A stretch of DNA of 64,000 nucleotides from Duganella sp. Root1480D1 (GTDB lineage: Bacteria > Pseudomonadota > Gammaproteobacteria > Burkholderiales > Burkholderiaceae_D), in contig NZ_LMFZ01000045.1 in assembly GCF_001427305.1 (NCBI RefSeq), positions 358,707-422,706 on the forward strand, given 5' to 3'. How positions within the stretch are numbered: position 1 is the stretch's first letter; the number at the start of each line of letters is the position of its first letter. Shown here in pieces: positions 1 through 8,925 of the stretch. The notes below the pieces were generated by a model, which was not told the DNA's origin, ran no database searches, and was given only the letters and a program-made list of their open reading frames with translations. A program made the position numbers and the translations under genes.

Positions 1-820
1 GATAAAAGCGCTGCGCATTCAGTCCCAGCACAGCCTGCCGTTGCGCTTCGTCCAGATGCGCCAGCAACTCGCCGCTGGCATCGAACCATGTGGCGTAGTC
101 CGCCGCCAGGTTGAGCACCGGCCAGTCGCTGCCCCACAACACGCGTTCCGGCCCAAACGCCTGCAGGATATGGCAGGCAAAGGGCCGCAGCTGTTCCACC
201 GTCCACCCGGGGCCGGCCTCGGTCACCATGCCCGACAACTTGCAGTGAACCTGCGGTTGGGCAGCCAGGCCCGCCATGTCCTCCATCCAGGACGCATCCG
301 GCCCATCCCGCATGGCCGGCTTGGCGAGGTGGTCGATCACGATGGGAAGCTGCGGATGGCTGCGCGCGAATTCCAGCAAGGACGGCAAGTGGCGCGGCAA
401 CACCAGCGCGTCGAAACACAGGCCATGGCACTGCATGGCGGCCACTGCCGGCGCCAGGGCCGGGTCGGCGATCCAGCGATCGTCGTCCAGGTCCTGCAGC
501 ATGGGCCGCAGGCCGCGCAGCCTGGGGTGCGCAGCCAGCGCGGCAATCCGCTGCGGCGCATCGGGCGCCTTCAGGTCGGTCCAGCCGACCACCGCGCCGA
601 TAAAACTGTAGCGCTCCGACAGGTCCAGCATGAAATGGGTATCGGCCTCGTTGGGCATCGATTGCACCAGGACGGTGGCTGCGACGCCGTGCCGGTGCAG
701 CAGCGCCCCCAGGTCCTCCGGGTAGAAGTCGCGGTAGATGGCCTCCAGTTGCGGCGGCGGCCAGGCGCCCGCACGCTCGGACAGGCGCCAGAAATGCTGG
801 TGGGCGTCGATGCGCTTCAT
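1..820 (-). CDS. L-fuconolactonase-type amidohydrolase (3' end beyond window)
   Basis: Amidohydrolase_2 family sugar lactonase, expected to open L-fucono-1,5-lactone (or L-galactono/rhamnono-lactone) to the aldonate. The reading frame opens with MKRIDAHQHFW, the usual metal-site start of the family, and later has VIDHLAKP and LWGSDWPV, the other conserved blocks. About 273 codons are present and the frame is still open at base 1; since family members have about 280-290 residues, only the extreme C-terminus is missing. The ATG overlaps the upstream stop by 4 bp (ATGA), so it is translationally coupled and last of the visible operon genes. Context with an L-fucose dehydrogenase and FucP favours fuconolactonase; L-rhamnonolactonase is the main alternative. 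Confidence 0.82.
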   Translation of the reverse strand, partial: MKRIDAHQHFWRLSERAGAWPPPQLEAIYRDFYPEDLGALLHRHGVAATVLVQSMPNEADTHFMLDLSERYSFIGAVVGWTDLKAPDAPQRIAALAAHPRLRGLRPMLQDLDDDRWIADPALAPAVAAMQCHGLCFDALVLPRHLPSLLEFARSHPQLPIVIDHLAKPAMRDGPDASWMEDMAGLAAQPQVHCKLSGMVTEAGPGWTVEQLRPFACHILQAFGPERVLWGSDWPVLNLAADYATWFDASGELLAHLDEAQRQAVLGLNAQRFY

Positions 821-1938
821 GCCGCCACGCCGCGTGCCAATGCCGCGCGCAATCGCGTTTGCGGCAGGTCCAGGCCCAACCCGGCCGCCAGGTCGAGCGC
901 CGGCTGCAGGCGGCGGCGCTTCTTCTCTGCGTGATTCTGGGCGATATCGGCCAGCCGGTGCTCGAGGAATGGATTGCAGAAGCGGTCGCGGACCTGTGCC
1001 AGGTAGGCCAGGCTTTCCTCTCCTTCGCCCAGCGCAGCAAACAGCGGCAAGACTTCTTCTTCCCACACCGCTTCGAGCTCCGCACGCTGCGCAGGGTCGG
1101 CCATGGCTTCGCGCACGGTTTCACCGGCGGCACGCGCATCCTGCAGCCACCGTTCGGCCAGGAAGGTGTGTCCCAGGTTCAGCATCAGCAGCTTGCGGCG
1201 CTCATAGGGGGCCAGGCGGTCGGTCACCACAATTTGCGGATGCGTACACGGCAATACCATGCCCGGCTGCGACTCGATCGCCCATAAGGCATACGGTTCG
1301 GCCACGGCACCGGCCGGCTCGAGCGCCTGCGACACGATGCGGTCCACCAGGGAATTGACCCAGACACAGGAACTTTCCAGCCATGCCAGGAAGACGCCGT
1401 CCATCTGCCAGTTGCGCGCGAGCCCGGCCACCGTTTCGCGCAGGACGCTGCCGTTATTGGCAATCAGTTCGCACGGCATCAGCGTGACGGGCGCCGCACC
1501 GCGCAGGAAGCGCGCATGCAGCAATACTAGCAGCTTGGCCGGGAAGCTTTGCGGAACCTGCCCGTTTTCCAGCAAGTGCGCGCCATCAGCGGGATTCAGC
1601 TCGTAGCCACGGTCGCCCGTGTTCGAGACGATCACCTGCGCCGCCACCGCCGCTTCGACAACTTCCGGCCATTCCTGGCTGGCCTGCAAGGCGTAGGCGA
1701 CCGAACCTACTTGCAGCTTGCGCTGGAACGGCGCGCCGCCCTGCCAGCCGCGAATCACGACGGGATAGGCGCTGCCTTGCCTGAAGGCGGCCGTCCGGCG
1801 CGCGCTTTCAGCACTGCTGGTGGTCTGCACCACCGTGACCCGGCCCAGCGCCGTGCCCTCTGCCAGCGCCTCGCTGATGAACAGGTCAACGTGCGCCTGC
1901 AGGAATCGGCTGGTGCCAAATTGAAGAATGGGGTGCAT
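817..1938 (-). CDS. Mannitol dehydrogenase-family oxidoreductase, tagaturonate reductase (UxaB)-like
   Basis: Polyol-specific long-chain dehydrogenase of 373 residues. The N-terminus (FGTSRFLQAHVDLF) is the NAD-binding Rossmann start, and RRKLLMLNLGHTFLAE holds the K-x4-N-x2-H active-site signature of the family. UxaB-type members reduce D-tagaturonate to D-altronate; related ones act on fructuronate or mannitol. It starts 1 bp after the stop of the zinc dehydrogenase and overlaps the lactonase start, so it is part of the same operon. No uronate isomerase is visible, so tagaturonate would have to come from L-galactonate via the neighbouring dehydrogenase. The substrate is inferred; the family is secure. 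Confidence 0.8.
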   Translation of the reverse strand: MHPILQFGTSRFLQAHVDLFISEALAEGTALGRVTVVQTTSSAESARRTAAFRQGSAYPVVIRGWQGGAPFQRKLQVGSVAYALQASQEWPEVVEAAVAAQVIVSNTGDRGYELNPADGAHLLENGQVPQSFPAKLLVLLHARFLRGAAPVTLMPCELIANNGSVLRETVAGLARNWQMDGVFLAWLESSCVWVNSLVDRIVSQALEPAGAVAEPYALWAIESQPGMVLPCTHPQIVVTDRLAPYERRKLLMLNLGHTFLAERWLQDARAAGETVREAMADPAQRAELEAVWEEEVLPLFAALGEGEESLAYLAQVRDRFCNPFLEHRLADIAQNHAEKKRRRLQPALDLAAGLGLDLPQTRLRAALARGVAA

Positions 1939-2949
1939 TCAGACCTCGACGATGGCCTTGATCACGCCGCTGGCCGGATCCATCCATTGCGGCAGCACGT
2001 CGATAAAGCCGTCCAGCGTTGTACGGTGCGTGTTCATCAATCCGGTCGGCACCTGTCCGGCCTTCATCGCCGCCAGCACTGTGCGGAAATCGTCGGCAGT
2101 GGCATTACGGCTGCCCAGCAGCGTGGTTTCGCGCTTGTGGAATTCGGGGTCGGCAAAGGAAATGCGGTCCAGCACGATCGATACCAGCACGTAAGTGCCG
2201 CCATGCGCCACAAACTCCAGGCCGCGTTCCATGGCTTTGACGTTGCCGGTGGCATCGAAGACGGCGTCGTAAAACTCGCCATCCGTCAATGCCGCCATCA
2301 CCTGCTTGTCGCCCTCTCCCGCCAGCACCGTGTACGGCGCCTCGAGCACGTCGCGGCTGAACGCCAGGCGGTCCTCACGGGTATCGAGCACAGTCACCTG
2401 CGCGCCGTTCAGGCGTGCGAACAGCGTGACCGCCAGGCCGATCGGGCCTGCGCCGACCACCAGCACACGCTGGCCTTCCTTGACCGCGCCACGGCGAACG
2501 GCGTGGGCGCCGATCGCCAGGAATTCCAGCATCGCTGCCTCGTCAAGCGAAATGCCGTCGGTCTTGAATACGAACTGCGCCGGGAGCGCCAGGTATTCGG
2601 CCATGCCGCCATCGCGATGCACGCCCAGCACCTGGATGTTGGTGCAGCAGTTGGTCTTGCCCTGGCGGCAGGCCACGCATTTGCCGCACGACAGGTAAGG
2701 CATCACATAGACCTGGTCGCCGGCCGCCAGGCCGGAGCCTTCCGGCGCGCTGACGATCTCGCCCGACAACTCGTGTCCCATTACACGCGGATACTGAAGG
2801 AAAGGCTGGGTGCCGCGGAAAATGTGCATGTCGGTGCCGCACAGGCCGATGCGGCGCACCCGCACCAGCGCTTCGCCGGCAGCAGGCTGGGGGACCGGCA
2901 AGTCGCCCAGGCGCAGTTCGCCCGGCGCTTGGCATATTACTGTTTTCAT
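1939..2949 (-). CDS. Zinc-dependent alcohol dehydrogenase (L-galactonate 5-dehydrogenase/RspB-like)
   Basis: Medium-chain dehydrogenase of 336 residues. The catalytic-zinc site is CGTDMH plus GHE (RVMGHELSG), the structural zinc site is the four-Cys lobe CGKCVACRQGKTNCC, and the Rossmann loop is VVGAGPIGLA. The set resembles E. coli LgoD/YjjN and RspB, which oxidise L-galactonate or similar sugar acids at C5. With the UxaB-like gene directly downstream and the UxaA-type dehydratase in the same operon, this could form an L-galactonate-tagaturonate-altronate branch. An alternative is oxidation of an L-fucose-derived acid or alcohol. It starts 2 bp from the GH97 stop. Confidence 0.78.
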   Translation of the reverse strand: MKTVICQAPGELRLGDLPVPQPAAGEALVRVRRIGLCGTDMHIFRGTQPFLQYPRVMGHELSGEIVSAPEGSGLAAGDQVYVMPYLSCGKCVACRQGKTNCCTNIQVLGVHRDGGMAEYLALPAQFVFKTDGISLDEAAMLEFLAIGAHAVRRGAVKEGQRVLVVGAGPIGLAVTLFARLNGAQVTVLDTREDRLAFSRDVLEAPYTVLAGEGDKQVMAALTDGEFYDAVFDATGNVKAMERGLEFVAHGGTYVLVSIVLDRISFADPEFHKRETTLLGSRNATADDFRTVLAAMKAGQVPTGLMNTHRTTLDGFIDVLPQWMDPASGVIKAIVEV

Positions 2950-2950
2950 C

Positions 2951-4888
2951 TTACTTTTCCTCTGAAATCGGTTCCAGGATCGCGGCCGCGCCGCCTGCCG
3001 GCGCCAGGTGCAGCGGCAACAGGTCGCCTGCCCTCACCAGGCGTTGCACACGCCGCAGTTCGTTGGGCGTAGCGACGTCTTCCCATACAGTGGCGCGGTA
3101 GCGCCCTGCTGGCAGGAAGCGCAGCGATACCTTTTCAGGCCACCCGCCCTTCGCTTCGTCAGCCGTCATCGCGCCGAGATACCAGGTGCGGCCCTGGCGC
3201 CGCGCCAGCACGATGTCGCGCCCCGGCGTTCCGGACACGAAGCGGGTCTCGTCCCAGGCCGTCGGCACGCGCTGGATGAAATCGAAGCCGGCTGCGTCGC
3301 GGTACGACTCCGGCGCGCCGGACACCATCTGCAAAGGACTGTCGTACACCACATACATCGCCAGGGCCTGCCCGCGCGTGGTCTGCGTCTGCGGGTTCAC
3401 CTCGCGCACCCTGAAGCTCGCAGGCGTGCCGTTGTCAAAGCCGCCAGGGGTGTAGTCGAGCGGGCCGGCCAGCATGCGGGTGTACGGCAACATCAGGTTG
3501 TGACGCGGCGTGATCTTGCTGTCCATCTTGTTCCACTCCGCCCCCATCACGCCCTCCTGGGTGATGAAGTTCGGGTAGGTTCGCTGCAATCCGGCTGGAA
3601 CATAAGCGCCATGCAGGTCCAGCAGCAGGTGGCGCCTGGCCGTGGCCTGCGCGATCTGGTGGTAGAAGGCGACAACGTCCTGGTCATCGCGGTTCATGAA
3701 GTCGACCTTGATGCCCTTGATGCCCCAGCGTGCATAGGTGTCCAGCACCTCGTCCATGCGGGGTGCGACATGCTCCCAATGCGCCCAGAGCAGCAAGCCG
3801 ACGCCCTTGGCTGCGGCATAGCGCACCAGGTCAGGCATGTCGATGCCGTCGGCGGGGCGTGTGATGTCGGTGGCTGGATTGGCATCGCAGCAACCGCCAG
3901 GGCCGAATGCCCAGCCGGCATCGATCAGATAATACGGCAAGCCGGCGGCGGCAGCAAAATCGATGAAGCGCTTGTAGCTGGACATTTCCGGCTTCATTCC
4001 CACCAGGGGCCCCGACCACCAGTCCCAAGCCGCTTTGCCAGGGCGCACCCAGCTGAAGTCACCCTCCGGCGGAGGATTCAGGTTGCCGACCAGATGCGAG
4101 CCTATCAGGTCGCCGGCGCGGTTGCCCATCATGACTGCGCGCCAGGCCGTGGTCAGCCCGCCCTGGGACACGAAAGCAGGCGCCGGCCGTTTCGGCGGCG
4201 CGGACAGGCGGACATGCAGCGCGCCATTCTCCGCCACCAGTGCCGCGCCGGTGTAACCGGCCAGGTTGGCCTGCGTGATTGCATAGGCAGTATTCGCCGA
4301 TGGCACGCTGCACACGACCGGCACGTCGTAAGCCTGGCCTGCACGCAACTGCGATACCCTGACACTGTCGAAAGGCACTTCGTGCGCCCCATCGGCGACC
4401 GATACCAGGCATTCGGGATCTCCGGCAGGGATGAAGGCCGTCCGCTCGCCGCGCAGGCGCACGGCTTCGGCGCCATCGATGCGGTAGCGGAAGGCGGCGC
4501 CATCGTCATACGCCCTCACGTCGATCAGCAGGCGCCGGCCAGCGCCGGAACGCTCCTTGAAAACCAGGGTGGTTCCCCGGTAATGGTCGCGCGCTGTCGC
4601 GGCCTTGGTGGCCACCAGGGGAATATTGCGGTCAACATTCACGTCCTCGCGCGATTCCAGCGCCAACGGACCAAATTCTGCCGCGCCATCGAATTCCAGC
4701 CCCAGCGGGGATGGCGCAATCACGGCTTTTCCGCCACGCGAAATCGCAAAGTGACCGGCATCTTCATCGATGCGGATGGCAACGCGGCCGTCCGGTGATG
4801 TCACCGTGGCCGGTGCCGCAGCGGCGAAAGCGGCAGGCAAGAGGACCGCGGCAATCGCCGCCGCAAGGGTTGTCAAGACTGGTTTCAT
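2951..4888 (-). CDS. Glycoside hydrolase family 97 (retaining type)
   Basis: Secreted or periplasmic GH97 of 645 residues with a signal peptide (about 1-25), an N-terminal beta-sandwich, a (beta/alpha)8 barrel and a C-terminal domain. KVDFMN puts Asp396 at the position of the nucleophile of retaining GH97 alpha-galactosidases, and TQEGV places Glu445 as likely acid/base; the inverting SusB-type glutamate base pattern is not obvious. The ATG at 4888 overlaps the preceding SDR stop by 4 bp; the 24 codons upstream in frame are inside that gene and are not used. Finding a glycosidase inside the fucose catabolic operon suggests it releases a sugar from the same oligosaccharides. Exact linkage is unknown. 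Confidence 0.85.
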   Translation of the reverse strand: MKPVLTTLAAAIAAVLLPAAFAAAAPATVTSPDGRVAIRIDEDAGHFAISRGGKAVIAPSPLGLEFDGAAEFGPLALESREDVNVDRNIPLVATKAATARDHYRGTTLVFKERSGAGRRLLIDVRAYDDGAAFRYRIDGAEAVRLRGERTAFIPAGDPECLVSVADGAHEVPFDSVRVSQLRAGQAYDVPVVCSVPSANTAYAITQANLAGYTGAALVAENGALHVRLSAPPKRPAPAFVSQGGLTTAWRAVMMGNRAGDLIGSHLVGNLNPPPEGDFSWVRPGKAAWDWWSGPLVGMKPEMSSYKRFIDFAAAAGLPYYLIDAGWAFGPGGCCDANPATDITRPADGIDMPDLVRYAAAKGVGLLLWAHWEHVAPRMDEVLDTYARWGIKGIKVDFMNRDDQDVVAFYHQIAQATARRHLLLDLHGAYVPAGLQRTYPNFITQEGVMGAEWNKMDSKITPRHNLMLPYTRMLAGPLDYTPGGFDNGTPASFRVREVNPQTQTTRGQALAMYVVYDSPLQMVSGAPESYRDAAGFDFIQRVPTAWDETRFVSGTPGRDIVLARRQGRTWYLGAMTADEAKGGWPEKVSLRFLPAGRYRATVWEDVATPNELRRVQRLVRAGDLLPLHLAPAGGAAAILEPISEEK

Positions 4889-5649
4889 GAGTTCAATGTG
4901 ATAAAGCCGCCATCGATCGGATAATCGCTGCCGGTAATGAATGCTGCCGCGTCGCTGCATAGGTAGAGCGCCAGTGCCGCCACTTCCTCCGGCTGGGCCA
5001 TGCGGCCGATAGGCTGGGTCTTCGACAGGCGCTCGAACATCTCGGCTTCCCTGCCCGGGTATTGGCGGGCCAGGAAGCCATCGACGAAAGGCGTATGCAC
5101 GCGGCCGGGTGAAATCGAATTGCAGCGGATCTTGTCCTGCAGGTAGTCCTTCGCCACGGACAGGGTCATCGCCATCACGGCCCCTTTCGCGGCCGAATAG
5201 GCAAATCGTTCCGCCACGGCGACCCAGGCTGCCACCGACGCCATGTTGACGATTGCACCGCCGCCGCGCTCCCGCAAGCGGGGAATGGCAGCGTGCAGGC
5301 AGTTGTAGACACCTTTGACGTTGACGTTCATCACACGGTCGAAATCGGCCTCACTGGTGTTGTCAGCCTTGCCGATATGGGCCACGCCGGCATTGTTGAC
5401 CAGGATATCGAATGGTCCTATGGTGCTAAATACCTCCTCCACCATTGCTTGCTGCGTCACGTCGCAAGGATGCGCCCGAGCGTCGCCGCCAGCCGCGTGG
5501 ATTTCGGCGGCCACCGTGGTGCAGGCCTCGTCGCTGACGTCCACGATGTGGACCAGCGCTCCCTGGCGGGCGAACAGGATGGCAATCGCACGACCGATGC
5601 CGCTGCCGCCGCCCGTGATGACGGCTTTCTTCTGGTTCAGTTCAAACAT
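4885..5649 (-). CDS. SDR oxidoreductase, probable 2-keto-3-deoxy-L-fuconate dehydrogenase
   Basis: Classical short-chain dehydrogenase of 254 residues with the cofactor motif TGGGSGIG, NNAG, a catalytic Ser region and YSAAK, ending in a typical SDR C-terminus (DYPIDGGF). In the oxidative L-fucose pathway an NAD-dependent SDR converts 2-keto-3-deoxy-L-fuconate to the 2,4-diketo acid, and this gene lies beside the matching FAH-type hydrolase, so that role is inferred. The start at 5649 (MFELNQ) gives a normal SDR N-terminus and overlaps the FucP end by 8 bp; longer in-frame starts would add residues unlike the family. Confidence 0.83.
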   Translation of the reverse strand: MFELNQKKAVITGGGSGIGRAIAILFARQGALVHIVDVSDEACTTVAAEIHAAGGDARAHPCDVTQQAMVEEVFSTIGPFDILVNNAGVAHIGKADNTSEADFDRVMNVNVKGVYNCLHAAIPRLRERGGGAIVNMASVAAWVAVAERFAYSAAKGAVMAMTLSVAKDYLQDKIRCNSISPGRVHTPFVDGFLARQYPGREAEMFERLSKTQPIGRMAQPEEVAALALYLCSDAAAFITGSDYPIDGGFITLNS

Positions 5650-6961
5650 GCTGCAATGCTCCGTCATTGGAAACGGCGGCCCGCGCGTCCTGCTCCAGCG
5701 ACGCGGTGCGCGCGAACCAGGCAATCACGAAGAAGCAGAGCAAGGGGGCTGCATAGCCGTACTGAAGGTTGTGGGTGGCATCGCTGATATACCCAAACAC
5801 CAGCGGCAGCACGGCGCCGCCGACGATGCTCATGATGATCAGGCTGCTGCCCATCTCGGTATCTGCTCCCGCGCCATGGATGCCGAGCGCAAAAATGGTG
5901 GGGAACATGATGGACATGAAGAAGGCAATGCCTATCACCGCCGCCACGCCAACCATGCCGCCGGCGAACATGGCCACGGCCGACAGTACGGCGCAGGCCA
6001 GCGCATAGGAGAACAACAGGCGCGCCGACGCGAAATACTTCATCAGCCAGGTGCCGGCGAAACGTCCGCTGACAAAGGCCAGGCCGCAGCCCCACCCCAG
6101 GTAATCGGCAGCCGCCACCTGTGAAAGCCCGGCCGCCTGCGACGCATACAGGATGAAAAAGCTGAAGACGCAGACCTGTGCGCCCACATAGAAGAACTGG
6201 GCTATGGCTGCGCGGCGGATGGATGGCTTGCGCATGGCGCGCAGCAAGGCGCGTCCGGTCGCCGTGGAAGGCGCCGCCTGGCCTGCACCGCTCCCCTCGC
6301 CCGCACCGACCGCCGGCATCTTGAGGAAATAGAAAATCACGGCGATGAGCATGATGACCAGGGCGATCGCGAGGTACGGTCCTTTGACGCTGGCCGCTTC
6401 CGCCGCAAGGGTCGCCCGGCGCAGGTTCTCCGGCATCGCCTGCAATTGCGCATCGGGCACCCCATCCACCAGGATCAGGCGGGCGCCGACTATCGGGGCC
6501 AACGTGGCCGCCAGGCCGTTGAACGATTGGGCCAGGTTCAGGCGCTGGACTGCACGGTCCGGCCGCCCCAGCATCGAGATATACGGATTAGCCGCCGTTT
6601 CGAGCACCGCCAGTCCGCAGGCAATGATGAACAGCGCAGCCAGGAAGACACCATAGCGATGCGTATCGGCAGCCGGCAGGAACAATAATGCACCGGCGGC
6701 AAACAGCGACAGACCGAAAATCATCGCCCATTTGTATCCAACGCGGCGGATCAACATGCCCGCTGGCAGAGCCATCACAAAATAGGCGATGAAGACCGCC
6801 GAATCCACCAGCGCCGATTGCAGCACGCTCAGGTTGAAAGAACGGCGCAGGTGCGGAATCAGGATCGGATCGAGATTATGGACGAAACCCCACATGAAAA
6901 ACAGTGAGGTGGTCATCACAAAGGCAAAGGCATAGCTCTGTCGGCTGCTTGCTTCGGTCAT
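5642..6961 (-). CDS. fucP: L-fucose:H+ symporter, FucP-family MFS permease
   Basis: Major facilitator of 439 residues with about 12 hydrophobic segments. The N-terminal FFMWGFVHNLDPILIPHL block matches the FGP (fucose-galactose-glucose:H+) subfamily, in which the first helix carries the proton/sugar-binding residues; ETAANPYI is a second conserved FGP block. It should import the free L-fucose liberated outside the cytoplasm by GH29 (and formerly GH95). It sits between the FAH hydrolase and the SDR in the operon. A glucose/galactose permease is the only close alternative; the catabolic genes around it favour fucose. Confidence 0.87.
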   Translation of the reverse strand: MTEASSRQSYAFAFVMTTSLFFMWGFVHNLDPILIPHLRRSFNLSVLQSALVDSAVFIAYFVMALPAGMLIRRVGYKWAMIFGLSLFAAGALLFLPAADTHRYGVFLAALFIIACGLAVLETAANPYISMLGRPDRAVQRLNLAQSFNGLAATLAPIVGARLILVDGVPDAQLQAMPENLRRATLAAEAASVKGPYLAIALVIMLIAVIFYFLKMPAVGAGEGSGAGQAAPSTATGRALLRAMRKPSIRRAAIAQFFYVGAQVCVFSFFILYASQAAGLSQVAAADYLGWGCGLAFVSGRFAGTWLMKYFASARLLFSYALACAVLSAVAMFAGGMVGVAAVIGIAFFMSIMFPTIFALGIHGAGADTEMGSSLIIMSIVGGAVLPLVFGYISDATHNLQYGYAAPLLCFFVIAWFARTASLEQDARAAVSNDGALQHV

Positions 6962-6995
6962 GGCGGATGTCTCCGGAGAGTAGAGGGAACGGCGG

Positions 6996-7862
6996 TCAGC
7001 CGTCGATCAGCGCGGGGTCCCAGGCATGCACGGTCTGGCGTTGCTGGCCCAGACCCTCGATGCCAAGTACCATGCGGTCCCCCGGTCGCAGGTAGACCGG
7101 TTCGGGTTTCTGGCCCAGGCCTACGCCGGGCGGGGTTCCGGTGCTGATCACGTCACCCGGGTTGAGGGTCATGAAGCGGCTGATGTAACTTACAAGGTGT
7201 GCTACCGTGAACACCATGGTGCGGGTATTGCCGCTCTGGTAGCGCTTGCCGTTCACCTCCAGCCACATATCGAGGTTCTGGGGGTCGGGCACTTCGTCGG
7301 CCGTGACCAGCCACGGGCCGACCGGACCAAAGGTATCGCAGCCCTTGCCCTTGTCCCACTGGCCGCCGCGTTCAAGCTGGTATTCGCGTTCGGACAGGTC
7401 GTTGACTACGCAATAGCCGGCCACATGCTCCAGCGCCCGGTCCACTTCAACGTAGCGGGCACGCGTGCCGATCACCACACCCAATTCGACTTCCCAGTCA
7501 CTCTTGACCGAATCCCGCGGCAGCACCACCGGATCGTTGCAGCCGATGATGGCGCTCGTCGCCTTGGTGAACAGGACGGGCTCCGACGGCACGTCCATGC
7601 CCGATTCTGCCGCGTGGTCGGAGTAATTCAGGCCGACGCAAATCAGCTTGCCGATATCGGCCACGATTGGCGCCATGCGCACCGGGCCTTCAACAGCCGG
7701 CAGGCGCGTTGGATCGACCGATGCCAGTTTGTCCAGTGTTGCGCGGCCCAGGCAATCCGAGGTCAGGTCAGGCAGCAAATCGGACAGGTCCCGCACGATG
7801 CCGTTCGCATCGAGCAGGCCGGGTTTTTCTTGGCCCTTCGGGCCGTAGCGCAGCAGTTTCAT
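6996..7862 (-). CDS. FAH-family hydrolase, probable L-2,4-diketo-3-deoxy-fuconate hydrolase
   Basis: Fumarylacetoacetate hydrolase-fold enzyme of 288 residues. The N-terminal region (LLRYGPKGQEKPG) and the metal-binding core WEVELGVVIG, with STGTPPGVG near the C-terminus, are typical. In the oxidative L-fucose route the enzyme cleaves 2,4-diketo-3-deoxy-L-fuconate to pyruvate and L-lactate. That fits the preceding SDR step encoded two genes away, so the assignment is by family plus context. An ureidoglycolate lyase-type annotation would be the generic alternative. Confidence 0.83.
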   Translation of the reverse strand: MKLLRYGPKGQEKPGLLDANGIVRDLSDLLPDLTSDCLGRATLDKLASVDPTRLPAVEGPVRMAPIVADIGKLICVGLNYSDHAAESGMDVPSEPVLFTKATSAIIGCNDPVVLPRDSVKSDWEVELGVVIGTRARYVEVDRALEHVAGYCVVNDLSEREYQLERGGQWDKGKGCDTFGPVGPWLVTADEVPDPQNLDMWLEVNGKRYQSGNTRTMVFTVAHLVSYISRFMTLNPGDVISTGTPPGVGLGQKPEPVYLRPGDRMVLGIEGLGQQRQTVHAWDPALIDG

Positions 7863-7898
7863 AATATCCTTGTAAGTCGAAAATAAGCGAGCCGCCTC

Positions 7899-8912
7899 TC
7901 AGGCAGCGTTCGGTGTCGGCGCCCCGCTGTCCAGCAAGCCGCGCCGCGCCAATTCCTGCCAGAGCCCTTCCGGCAATGCCTGGGCAAACCAGGCGGCGTT
8001 CTGGCGCAACTGTTCCGGGCTGTGCGCACCCGCTACACACGAAACGACCGCCGGATGGGCCATTGGGAACTGCAGGGCGGCGGCCTGGATCGGCGCGTCG
8101 AAATCGCGGCACACAGCGCTGATGGCATCGACCCGTGTGACGACCTCACTTGGCGCGTCTTCGTAATTGAACTTCCGGCCGCCGGCCAGGATGCCCGAGT
8201 TGAATGGCCCGCCGATCACGATGCCTACGCCGCGCCTGGCACATTCGTCCAGCAAAGGTTTGCGGGAGGCCTGTTCCAGCAAGGTGTAGCGGCCCGCCAG
8301 CAGCGCGCAATCGATATCGCAAGCCTCCATCGCATCGGCGACTGCGCGCCATTCATTGACGCCAAGCCCGATTGCGCCTACGCTGCCTTCCTCGCGCAGC
8401 TGCGTCAACGCGCGGAATCCGCCGCCATGCGTCAACTGCTTCCAGTAATGTGGGTGCAACGGTCCATGCGTGACACGTCCGATATCGTGCACATAGAGGA
8501 TGTCGACGCGATCCATGCACAGGCGCCGCAAGCTATCCTGGTGCGAACGCATGATCCCGTCATAGCTGTAATCGAAGTAAGGCCGGAATGGCAGTGGCTG
8601 CGCCCAGCCGTTTTCGCCGGGCTGCACGCCGCTATCGAGCAGCATCAGGCGTCCCGCCTTGGTGCTGACCACAAAGCTGTCGCGCTCCCGCTCGCGCAGG
8701 GCGGCCCCCAGCCGGCGTTCGGACAGCGTATAGCCGTAGTAAGGCGCGGTATCGAAATAGCGGATGCCCGCGTCCCATGCGGCGTCGACCACCGCCTGCG
8801 CCTCCGCATCGCTCATTGCCTGGTACAAGCCTCCGAGCTGGGCGCAGCCAAGGCCCATGCCTGTCAATGCGATGCCGCTGCGCGGCAGCTTGCGGGTATC
8901 GCTGGCGTTCAT
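7899..8912 (-). CDS. Aldo/keto reductase, L-fucose (D-threo-aldose) 1-dehydrogenase
   Basis: Aldo/keto reductase of 337 residues with the catalytic Asp/Tyr in FDTAPYYGYTLSERRLG, a conserved Lys in STKAGR and His in LYVHDIG. The long insert and YDYSYDGIMRS-like segment are characteristic of D-threo-aldose 1-dehydrogenases, which oxidise L-fucose (and L-galactose, D-arabinose) to the lactone. It provides step one of the pathway, feeding the lactonase at the other end of the operon. Spacing to the dehydratase gene is 13 bp. The broad substrate range of this family supports a shared route for L-fucose and L-galactose. Confidence 0.85.
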   Translation of the reverse strand: MNASDTRKLPRSGIALTGMGLGCAQLGGLYQAMSDAEAQAVVDAAWDAGIRYFDTAPYYGYTLSERRLGAALRERERDSFVVSTKAGRLMLLDSGVQPGENGWAQPLPFRPYFDYSYDGIMRSHQDSLRRLCMDRVDILYVHDIGRVTHGPLHPHYWKQLTHGGGFRALTQLREEGSVGAIGLGVNEWRAVADAMEACDIDCALLAGRYTLLEQASRKPLLDECARRGVGIVIGGPFNSGILAGGRKFNYEDAPSEVVTRVDAISAVCRDFDAPIQAAALQFPMAHPAVVSCVAGAHSPEQLRQNAAWFAQALPEGLWQELARRGLLDSGAPTPNAA

Positions 8913-8925
8913 GCCGGCCGCCGTG

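Noticed and set aside
1549..4798. Long plus-strand open frames opposite the dehydrogenase and GH97 genes
   Set aside because: They are antisense shadows of GC-rich coding DNA; the minus-strand proteins have clear families and the plus-strand ones have none.
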